This document shows, piece by piece, positions 35,974 through 43,366 of a stretch of 64,000 nucleotides of DNA. Source of the stretch: an uncultured Methanoregula sp. (lineage in GTDB: Archaea; Halobacteriota; Methanomicrobia; Methanomicrobiales; Methanospirillaceae); contig NZ_OY759744.1 in NCBI RefSeq assembly GCF_963662735.1, forward strand, positions 2,026,153-2,090,152. The letters are read 5' to 3'. The position numbers and the translations under genes were made by a program. Each line of letters opens with the position of its first letter. The stretch's first letter is position 1. The notes under the pieces were generated by a model. The model was not told where the DNA came from. It was given only the letters and a program-made list of their open reading frames with translations, and did not search any database.

Positions 35974-37215
35974 ATGGTGGAGTCGCAGGAAATCGAGCTG
36001 CAGGGTCATATCATTGACTCCGGCATTATGACGCAGCTCTTTGACCGGGTCATGGACATGGGGGGTAATTTTGAGATTCTCGTATTCGATATCGGGAAAA
36101 AGAAGACCGACTCCAGCTATGCCCGCCTGCGAATTGCTGCATCCAGTAAAGAGAAACTTCATGCGATCCTGTCCGAACTCCACCGGCTCGGGGCCCGCCC
36201 TCTTGAAGTAAAAGATGTACACCTGGTTCCTGCAGAATCCGACCGGGTTGTGCCCCAGGGTTTTTACACCACCAGCAACCATCCGACCCAGGTGAAGTGC
36301 CATGGTGAATGGATACCTGTTGAATCCATTGAGATGGATTTCCTCATTGTCGTAGATTCTTCAAAGAAACACGCGGTAGCCATGCCGCTTGGAAAGATCC
36401 GGAAAGGTGATCTCGTTGTTGTCGGCGAGCAGGGAGTAAACGTCAGTTATCCACAAAGGCCACGGGAACAGAGCACGTTTGAATTCATGCACGGGACGGT
36501 ATCTCCCGAACGCCCCAGCGAGACACTCATTGCCAAGATCGCCAAAGAGATCCTCGAGGTGCATCGGAACGGCGGCAAGATAGCCCTTGTCGGAGGTCCG
36601 GCAATAATCCATACCGGTGCTGACAAGGCCCTGGCCGGGATGATTCGCGATGGATACATCGATGTTCTCTTTGCCGGTAACGCTCTTGCCACCCATGATA
36701 TAGAGTACAATCTCTTCGGGACGTCGCTTGGCATGGATATCTCGACCGGCAAACCGGTCATGGGCGGGCACCGGCACCACCTTTACGCGATCAGCGAGAT
36801 CATGCGGGCCGGATCCATCCAAAAGGCAGTTGAGACCGGGGTGATTACCGGAGGAATCATGTACGAATGCGTGAAAAAGAATGTCCCCTTCGTCCTTGCC
36901 GGCTCTATTCGTGATGATGGCCCCCTGCCCGATGTCATTCAGGATGTCATGGAAGCCCAGGACGCGATGCGGGAACACATCAGAGGATGCAGCATGGTGC
37001 TGATGATCGCAACACTCCTGCATTCCATTGCCGTCGGCAACTGCCTGCCCTCCAGTGTCAAGACGGTCTGCGTTGATATCAACCCTGCCCACCTCACGAA
37101 ACTGATGGACCGGGGAACCACCCAGGCTATCGGCATTGTATCCGATGCAGGCACATTCCTCCCGCTGCTGGCCCGGCAGCTGGAGATCCAGGGCCACGCG
37201 GGATGCGAAAAATAA
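35974..37215 (+). CDS. Archaeal ornithine cyclodeaminase-type enzyme (TIGR00300/LOR-SDH domain family)
   Basis: A 413-residue protein of the family formerly called LOR/SDH bifunctional-enzyme domain. The N-terminal domain (to about 110) is the ArgZ/LOR-like part with VVPQGFYTTSNHP. The C-terminal Rossmann-like domain contains KIALVGGPAIIHTGADKAL, DVLFAGNALATHDIEYNLFG and a metal/substrate histidine pair in GGHRHHLYAI. A Methanococcus relative was shown to turn ornithine into proline; that role is inferred here. It is transcribed alone. Confidence 0.78.
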   Translation: MVESQEIELQGHIIDSGIMTQLFDRVMDMGGNFEILVFDIGKKKTDSSYARLRIAASSKEKLHAILSELHRLGARPLEVKDVHLVPAESDRVVPQGFYTTSNHPTQVKCHGEWIPVESIEMDFLIVVDSSKKHAVAMPLGKIRKGDLVVVGEQGVNVSYPQRPREQSTFEFMHGTVSPERPSETLIAKIAKEILEVHRNGGKIALVGGPAIIHTGADKALAGMIRDGYIDVLFAGNALATHDIEYNLFGTSLGMDISTGKPVMGGHRHHLYAISEIMRAGSIQKAVETGVITGGIMYECVKKNVPFVLAGSIRDDGPLPDVIQDVMEAQDAMREHIRGCSMVLMIATLLHSIAVGNCLPSSVKTVCVDINPAHLTKLMDRGTTQAIGIVSDAGTFLPLLARQLEIQGHAGCEK

Positions 37216-37343
37216 AAATCAAACCGGCAGAATATCCCAAAACGCCCTTTTACTGATTTTTCAGGAATTCTGCTTCCCCCGTTTTTCTCAAATGTCAAAG
37301 GTAAGAAAAAAAAATCCGGGTTTCCAGAATTATTGTTGTGTTC

Positions 37344-38330
37344 TTATCGTGTCAGCGGCATGCAGTACGGCCTCTCGTTTTCAAGAACGTACTCCCATTC
37401 ATTTTTGCAGTCGCAGTCCGTTTCCAGGAGGGCATTGACCAGTTCCCGGTCGGCATTGAGGGAATAATCCCGGATGCCTTTGACCAGCTCGTAATCGCAT
37501 TTGCCGCAATTATGCGGCCCCCGCTTCTGACCGCCCCCAAGAGGATCGCAGGTCATATGCACCGGGGACTCTTTGAGGAGGGTGAGTACACTCCAGAGAT
37601 ACGGCGGGCGGTAGGCCCCCCGCTTCCAGTAAAATTCGAGCTCGGTTTTCCGCTGGACCGTGCAGGGATTCATGGAAATAATCTCGGCATGCTCAGCTGC
37701 GTCCCTGATGGATGTTATCATGTCATCGAGTGCTTCTTTCTCTGTCAGGAACAGGGGTTTATGCAGGAGGTAGGCTTTGACACCGGCACCGGCAGCATGT
37801 GCTGCCCGTGCCGCAGTTTTGAAATCAGCAAACGTGAAACCCTTGCGGATGCATTTTTCCCGGATCTCGTCATTGCTTGTTTCAAGACCCACGGCGCAAT
37901 AAAGCGGCATTTTCCAGCTGCCGTCATCGATTGTTTCAATGAACGGGCGAAGGACCTCCTCCCGGATAAATTCCGGCCGGGTTTCTGCTATGAGCAGTTT
38001 GCCCCGGAATGTCGTGGCGATATCGGCAAGGAATTCCGGCGGTACTTCGGCAGGATCAAAAAAACTTCCCGATGTGAAAATTTTTACCATGCGGAAATCC
38101 GCCACGGAATATTCTTCCAGGACCCATGCAAGCTGGGCCCGGAGATGGCCCAGCAGGGCTTCGCATGACTGCTCCCCGTACCGTTCATGGCGGTAACTGC
38201 ACATCCGGCATTTTGACCAGGTACAACCGGCGCTTTTAAAAATAATGGTAAGACAATCCAGCGTGTCCTCTCCGTAACGCTCGGATCCTTTCCAGCTGGC
38301 CAGGGGTTTTTCTTTACATTGAGAAATCAT
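37344..38330 (-). CDS. Archaeosine synthase radical SAM subunit RaSEA
   Basis: RaSEA works with ArcS to make archaeosine at position 15 of archaeal tRNAs by radical cleavage of a lysine adduct. The 328-residue protein has the Fe-S motif in GCTWSKCRMCSYRHE (Cys-x4-Cys-x2-Cys), KIFTSGSFFD and later GLETSNDEIREKCIRKGF typical of the family. A Cys-rich C-terminal end (CGKCDYEL, DCDC) may hold zinc. The start is ATG 38330 or 38336. It is divergent from a secreted-protein gene with only about 30 bases between starts. Confidence 0.85.
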   Translation of the reverse strand: MISQCKEKPLASWKGSERYGEDTLDCLTIIFKSAGCTWSKCRMCSYRHERYGEQSCEALLGHLRAQLAWVLEEYSVADFRMVKIFTSGSFFDPAEVPPEFLADIATTFRGKLLIAETRPEFIREEVLRPFIETIDDGSWKMPLYCAVGLETSNDEIREKCIRKGFTFADFKTAARAAHAAGAGVKAYLLHKPLFLTEKEALDDMITSIRDAAEHAEIISMNPCTVQRKTELEFYWKRGAYRPPYLWSVLTLLKESPVHMTCDPLGGGQKRGPHNCGKCDYELVKGIRDYSLNADRELVNALLETDCDCKNEWEYVLENERPYCMPLTR

Positions 38331-38360
38331 TAACATCCTACTAGTTGATCTTGTACAGAT

Positions 38361-39452
38361 ATGAAAAAGATCGTCCTGCTGGTGATGGGACTCTTCTTTC
38401 TTGTTGCAGTGGTCTCGGCATACCTGGTCAATATTGATGCCCCGGATACCCTTGCAGTGGGAAAACCCCTCATTGTGACAGGATCGACTACGTTCGGTAT
38501 CGGGACGCCGATTGACGTAGTCCTGTATTACCAGCTGACGACAACTTCGGAGATCCAGCGAAAGATCGTCTATGTTCAGGAAGATAAATCCTTCCGGGCG
38601 GTCTTTGACACAACCAACCTTAAAAAAGGAATGTATAAGGTCGAAGTCCCGGCCAATGGCCTGGGGAATTCCGTAACCATGCGTCTTGTGCAGCTGGTCG
38701 ATCGCTCTGATGAAATTTTCCTTTCCTCGCAGACTACACAATATTACAACGGGAAACTCTACATTGCCGGCAATATAAAAGATGATGGAAATTCCGGCAT
38801 CCAGGTTGAAGTGACCGGATCGGATAATTCCCCTGTTTTCGGGCCTGCGTATGTGAATACCAATTATGCGGGAGATTTTGCCGTGGATGTCCCGATTCAT
38901 GGCCCCGACGATTATGAGATCAGTTTCACGGATGCGAAAGGGTACCTGGGATCAAGGACAATTTCCGTTTTGGGTGAGCGGCCTTCTGTTTCAGCAACCG
39001 TAAGTGAAATCCCGACTCCCATTGAAGCAATCGCCTCGGCACATGGCAGGGCGTCCCGCGATCACCCGGCTTTCTTCATAGTGAGGGCCGGTTCCGGGCC
39101 GGTAACATTGTATACTTCTTCATCGGTTGACTGGGTGATTGAATATATTGACGCGAATGGGATGCTTCACACGCAGAACACCCAGGGAGATCTCAATCCT
39201 GAGATAGCTGAACTCCAGGGAAAAAGTAAGCCGGTGTATGTAAAAATTTATCCTTATAAATATGGAATTACCGGGGATGTTTTCCTGTTTGGAGAAAATG
39301 TGAATTCCGTGGCTGTCAGCCCGACCGTTCCTGCACCCTTTGCTGCCCTTGAAACGCAGGAAACCCCCCAAAATCCCAAATCTTCTCTCCCTCCGGGTAT
39401 TGGGCTTGTCTCCATCTGCCTGGCAATAATTGCGATACGACGATTTCATTAA
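38361..39452 (+). CDS. Secreted, membrane-anchored beta-domain protein
   Basis: A 363-residue surface protein. The signal peptide covers residues 1-20 (VAVVSAYLV). Two or three beta-sandwich-like domains follow: VNIDAPDTLAVGKPLIVTGS begins one, and GNIKDDGNSGIQVEVTGSDN looks like an Ig-like or carboxypeptidase-regulatory domain. A Pro-rich linker (about 325-345) and a C-terminal hydrophobic helix IGLVSICLAIIAIRRFH anchor it. The family is unknown to me. Confidence 0.7.
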   Translation: MKKIVLLVMGLFFLVAVVSAYLVNIDAPDTLAVGKPLIVTGSTTFGIGTPIDVVLYYQLTTTSEIQRKIVYVQEDKSFRAVFDTTNLKKGMYKVEVPANGLGNSVTMRLVQLVDRSDEIFLSSQTTQYYNGKLYIAGNIKDDGNSGIQVEVTGSDNSPVFGPAYVNTNYAGDFAVDVPIHGPDDYEISFTDAKGYLGSRTISVLGERPSVSATVSEIPTPIEAIASAHGRASRDHPAFFIVRAGSGPVTLYTSSSVDWVIEYIDANGMLHTQNTQGDLNPEIAELQGKSKPVYVKIYPYKYGITGDVFLFGENVNSVAVSPTVPAPFAALETQETPQNPKSSLPPGIGLVSICLAIIAIRRFH

Positions 39453-39527
39453 TCGTGTCAGCACTATTCATAGTCTCCCGCGAATAAGAAGCCTTTTTTA
39501 CATCCCACAGCCAACATATGGAGCACT

Positions 39528-39612
39528 GCCGGGGTAGTCTAGTCCGGGAAGGCGGTAGCCTTGAAAGCTACTGGTGCCCTGCACCTCAAGAGTTCAAATC
39601 TCTTCCCCGGCG
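39528..39612 (+). tRNA. tRNA-Ser (anticodon UGA)
   Basis: An 85-base cloverleaf. The acceptor stem is GCCGGGG (39528-39534) with CCCCGGC (39605-39611) and discriminator G. The anticodon stem GTAGC/GCTAC encloses CTTGAAA, giving anticodon TGA at 39562-39564. A long variable arm (GGTGC..GCACC) is the mark of a type II serine tRNA. The T arm reads AGAGTTCAAATCTCT. The CCA end is not encoded. It was identified by hand folding. Confidence 0.93.
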
Positions 39613-39774
39613 TCTGAATGGAGTATTCTCAACTCCCTTTTTTTCCAGGTCGGACAGGTATTTTCCAAAAACCGATGGACCTTTTCCATGAGATCCTGCC
39701 GTCTCCAAAAGAGATCCGGGATAATCCGGGATCTGCGATGGACGGGTGACAATCCGTTCACGAATAATTGCCAT
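39586..39774 (-). CDS. Possible small protein running antisense into tRNA-Ser
   Basis: A 62-residue frame starting MAIIRERIVTRPSQIPDYPG. Its ATG at 39774 is 5-6 bases behind GGGAGGT, one of the best Shine-Dalgarno matches in the window. The last nine residues (RRRGRDLNS) are read from the antisense strand of the tRNA gene. No family is recognised. The frame could be spurious, but the ribosome site argues for some use. Confidence 0.3.
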   Translation of the reverse strand: MAIIRERIVTRPSQIPDYPGSLLETAGSHGKGPSVFGKYLSDLEKKGVENTPFRRRGRDLNS

Positions 39775-39837
39775 GAATACCTCCCTTTCAGGAACTGCCG
39801 GCGGCCTGGTTCTCCACACCGACAGGTACTTATGCTC

Positions 39838-39850
39838 TTTTTTATATAAC
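39838..39850. promoter_or_regulatory. TATA-like element before the receiver-PAS kinase gene
   Basis: TTTTTTATATAAC precedes the kinase start by about 40-50 bases. A CCCTG-AAC-CAGGG hairpin (39866-39878) lies between them. Read on the minus strand it is GTTATATAAAAAA and could equally drive the small minus-strand ORF. Confidence 0.4.
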
Positions 39851-39891
39851 AACCAGAATGCGGGTCCCTGAACCAGGGTTTGGTAATGGTC

Positions 39892-42423
39892 ATGATCTCG
39901 GTCTTATATGTTGACGATGAACCCTCCCTTCTCGATGCAACAAAAAAATTTCTGGAGGCAAAAAACGAGCTTCTCGTAGATACCGCACCGAATGTCCCTG
40001 AAGCCCTGGAGCTGCTGAAGATAAGGAAATACGATATTATTATCTCGGATTACCAGATGCCCGACATCAATGGTATTGAGTTTCTTCAGATGCTGCGCAG
40101 GGAAAAAAACACCATTCCTTTCATTATTTTTACCGGCAAGGGACGCGAAGAAGTGGTTATCGAAGCCTATAATGCCGGTGCGGATTCCTATATCGCAAAA
40201 GGAGGAGCCCCGAAACTCCTTTTCATGGAGCTTGCCCGGAAAATCGAGCAGATTGTCACCCGCAGGAGAATAGAGCAGGAGCTGATGTTCAGCAACGCTC
40301 TCCTTTCCACCCAGCAGGAAGTGACGCTCGACGGGATCCTGGTGATAGACGATGACGGGAAGATTCTTTCCTGGAACCGGCGTTTTATGGATATGTGGCC
40401 GGTGTCTCCCGGTGATCTTGCGGAAAAATCGGGTGAACGTGTGCTCCGGTCGGTTCTTTCCCACCTTCACGACCCGGAGAGTTTCCAGGAGCGGGTATAT
40501 TATTTTAGGAGCAATCACCACGAGTCCGGCCGCGACGTTCTCCATCTTACTGATGGCAGGACCCTTGACTGCTACTCTGCACCCATGGTTGGGTCCAACA
40601 AACAATATTTTGGCCGCATCTGGTATTTCCGGGATATTTCCGACCAGAAAAAAACGGAAGACGCCCTGCGGAAAAGTGCAGCGGATCTCGCCAGGGCACA
40701 ACGGGTAGCTAACATTGGCAGCTGGAGTTACAATCCGTCTACCGGCGATCTCCACTGGTCTGACCAGATGTACGAGATCTTTACCCTGCCCCGCACAACT
40801 CCCATTTCCATGGATCAGTTCCTGTCAATCGTTCATCCGGATGATCGCGAGCTCACCAGCAATGCCCTCAGGCGTGCTTTGGTCGGCTCCCTCAATTTCT
40901 TTGATCAGGAATACCGCATTGTCATTAAGGGTGGCCATATACGGAAGATCTATGAACTGGCAGAGATCTCCCGCAGCGAGTCCGGCGAACCAGTCCTTGT
41001 TTTCGGCACTGCTGAAGATGTCACCGAGCGGCTGTTTGCTGATGAAACCCTCACGGAAAGTGAACGCAAATACCTCAAGCTCATCGAGAGTGCAAATGAA
41101 GGAATTTTCATTATCCAGGATGGCGTAATCCCGTTCGTAAACCCGAAGGCGCTGGAAATTATCGGGTATTCTGCAGAAGAACTGGCAACCAAGAATTTCC
41201 TCGAACATATCCACCCCGATGACCGGAAAGAAACCTATGACCGGCACTTACGACGGTTACGCGGTGAACCGGTCGAACCGGTAGGGTATATAAGAATTAT
41301 TGATAAAATCGGGGATATCCACTGGCTTGAGATCAATGCGGTGATGATGTCGTGGAACGGGAAACCGGCAACCCTTAATTTTGGTACTGACATCACGCAG
41401 CGAAAACTGGCAGAAGAGGCACTCCGGGAGAGCGAGGAAAAGTACCGATCCGTGATAGAAAATATCCAGGATGTTTTCTACCGGACGGATAATGCGGGTA
41501 TCCTGATTATGGCAAGTCCCAGTCTCGCACGGGTGCTCGGGTACGATTCTGCTGATGAGTGTCTTGGCGAGCCCCTTGCAGAAAAACTCTTTTATCATCC
41601 GGAACAACGTGCTGTTTTTTTGCAGGAACTCTTTCGGAAAGGCTCGGTTATTGATTATGAAGTCATCCTGCGAAAAAAGAACGGGAGCCCGGTATATGTG
41701 GCAACCAGCAGCCATTTCTATTATGACAAGAACGGTCAGGTTCTCGGTGACGAGGGTGTATTCCGGGATATTTCCGCACGCAAAAAAGCTGAAGAAGCGC
41801 TTGTCGAATCCCTGCACGAGAAGGAACTTCTCTTAAAAGAGATCCATCACCGCGTGAAAAACAATCTCCAGACCATCGCAAGCCTCCTCTACCTCCAGTC
41901 GCTCACCACGGACAATGAAGCCCAGATATCCCTGCTCCGGGAAGCGCGTTCACGGGTGATATCCATGGGGCTCATCCACCAGAAACTCTACCAGTCTTCA
42001 GATATTTCCCATATTCCGTTTACCGATTATATCCAGGCCCTCATCGAGTTCCTGGAAGAGACCTATGGCATCGATCCGGGAAAAATCCGGATAGTGGTGG
42101 ATGTGAACCCCTCCAATCTGAATCTCGAGCTCGACACCGGCATCCCATGCGGGCTCATCATCAACGAGCTGGTTACCAATGCCATCAAATATGCATTCCG
42201 CGATCGCGGAACCGGGGAGATCCGGATCCACATGGAGCAGACGCCGGAACAATACCTGCTATCCGTACGTGACGATGGAGGCGGGCTTCCGGCCGATCTC
42301 GATCTCACCAACCTGAAATCCCTTGGTCTGACCATCGTATCAGACCTCGTCAGCCAGCTCGATGGCACTCTTGAGATCATCCGTAGTCCCGGGACAACAT
42401 TCATCATAAAGTTCCCCATATAA
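39892..42423 (+). CDS. Receiver-PAS4-HWE/HisKA_2-type sensor kinase
   Basis: A soluble 843-residue hybrid kinase. The receiver domain (1-120) has VLYVDDEPS, the phosphorylated Asp in IIISDYQMPD and Lys in YIAKGGAP. Four PAS domains follow at about 130-260, 275-385, 395-510 and 515-635. A HisKA_2 segment has the phosphoacceptor in LLLKEIHHRVKNNLQTIASL, and the HATPase domain has NELVTNAIKYAF and DDGGGLP. In-frame ATG 39886 or TTG 39880 are alternative starts. It is followed by a second receiver gene, and the two probably form a phosphorelay. Confidence 0.9.
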   Translation: MISVLYVDDEPSLLDATKKFLEAKNELLVDTAPNVPEALELLKIRKYDIIISDYQMPDINGIEFLQMLRREKNTIPFIIFTGKGREEVVIEAYNAGADSYIAKGGAPKLLFMELARKIEQIVTRRRIEQELMFSNALLSTQQEVTLDGILVIDDDGKILSWNRRFMDMWPVSPGDLAEKSGERVLRSVLSHLHDPESFQERVYYFRSNHHESGRDVLHLTDGRTLDCYSAPMVGSNKQYFGRIWYFRDISDQKKTEDALRKSAADLARAQRVANIGSWSYNPSTGDLHWSDQMYEIFTLPRTTPISMDQFLSIVHPDDRELTSNALRRALVGSLNFFDQEYRIVIKGGHIRKIYELAEISRSESGEPVLVFGTAEDVTERLFADETLTESERKYLKLIESANEGIFIIQDGVIPFVNPKALEIIGYSAEELATKNFLEHIHPDDRKETYDRHLRRLRGEPVEPVGYIRIIDKIGDIHWLEINAVMMSWNGKPATLNFGTDITQRKLAEEALRESEEKYRSVIENIQDVFYRTDNAGILIMASPSLARVLGYDSADECLGEPLAEKLFYHPEQRAVFLQELFRKGSVIDYEVILRKKNGSPVYVATSSHFYYDKNGQVLGDEGVFRDISARKKAEEALVESLHEKELLLKEIHHRVKNNLQTIASLLYLQSLTTDNEAQISLLREARSRVISMGLIHQKLYQSSDISHIPFTDYIQALIEFLEETYGIDPGKIRIVVDVNPSNLNLELDTGIPCGLIINELVTNAIKYAFRDRGTGEIRIHMEQTPEQYLLSVRDDGGGLPADLDLTNLKSLGLTIVSDLVSQLDGTLEIIRSPGTTFIIKFPI

Positions 42424-42512
42424 AAACAAAAAGATGGATCCAGAATACCGGAACCTGCTTTACACGGATACAGTATGGAATAACGAACACCAAAAGCAAA
42501 CCCCGAGTTTCT

Positions 42513-43280
42513 ATGAACGAGAAAAAAATCCTGATCGTGGAAGACAATGCCCTTGTTGCCCGTGAGACAAAAGAACGGCTTCTCCATCTCGGTTATGTTG
42601 TGACTGGTATTGCGGCAACGGGAAAAAATGCGATCGATCTTGCACGTTCCACCCGGCCCGACCTGATCCTGATGGATATCAACCTCAAGGGGGATATGGA
42701 TGGCATCACCGCTGCTGAACAGATCGCCCAGTTCCTTGGTGCACCCGTACTTTACCTTACCGCGTATTCGGATGACGAGACCCTGAAACGCGCCATGAAG
42801 ACAAGGCCGGTCGCTTACCTTATCAAGCCGTTCAAGGAGCGGGAATTGTACAGCAACATCGAGATGGCGCTCTACAAACACAAGGCAGAGCGGCATATAG
42901 CAGATACCGGGGAACTGGATGAGCTGGTTACGGCATTCACCGACTTGCCCGAGGGGGTTATTGTTACTGATAACGATGAGCGCATCGTGTTCATGAACCG
43001 GTCCGCGTCGGTCCTTCTCGGTTATTCAGCAGAAGAGGCAGCGGGTACCCCGGCAGCTTCGGTTTTTACCCTGCAGCACGAGGCATCCTCTCCTGAGGAA
43101 AAACCGGGTGCCGGAATCTCCCTGTTTCCATTGCTCCGGGAAACACGCCTGGATGTCGAGATAGTAACCCGGGGCGGAAAAAAAATTGGTGTAACAACCG
43201 AGACCATGGTCCTGAAAACCAGGGCCGGGCAGCCGGAGGGATATGCGCTTATCTTCTGGACTGATGAGAAAAAACCCTGA
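42513..43280 (+). CDS. Response regulator with C-terminal PAS domain
   Basis: A 255-residue protein. Receiver residues are complete: acidic pair in ILIVEDN, phosphoacceptor in LILMDINLKGD, Thr in LYLTAYSD and Lys in YLIKPFKE. One PAS domain occupies about 135-250 (FTDLPEGVIVTDNDERIVFMN). There is no DNA-binding or enzymatic output, so it should act by protein contact. It lies 89 bases after the kinase and 86 before the HEAT-repeat gene on the same strand. Confidence 0.87.
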   Translation: MNEKKILIVEDNALVARETKERLLHLGYVVTGIAATGKNAIDLARSTRPDLILMDINLKGDMDGITAAEQIAQFLGAPVLYLTAYSDDETLKRAMKTRPVAYLIKPFKERELYSNIEMALYKHKAERHIADTGELDELVTAFTDLPEGVIVTDNDERIVFMNRSASVLLGYSAEEAAGTPAASVFTLQHEASSPEEKPGAGISLFPLLRETRLDVEIVTRGGKKIGVTTETMVLKTRAGQPEGYALIFWTDEKKP

Positions 43281-43366
43281 TCCTTCTCCATGGCACCATT
43301 CCTTATCGGGGTATCCGGCAACAGCTATGACCGCACCAGAGATGCTTGCAGGATGACGGGAGAATT

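Noticed and set aside
37344..38900. Longer 518-codon version of RaSEA starting inside the secreted-protein gene
   Set aside because: The extra 190 N-terminal residues are antisense to a gene with a signal peptide, and the family starts near MISQCKEKPLASWK.
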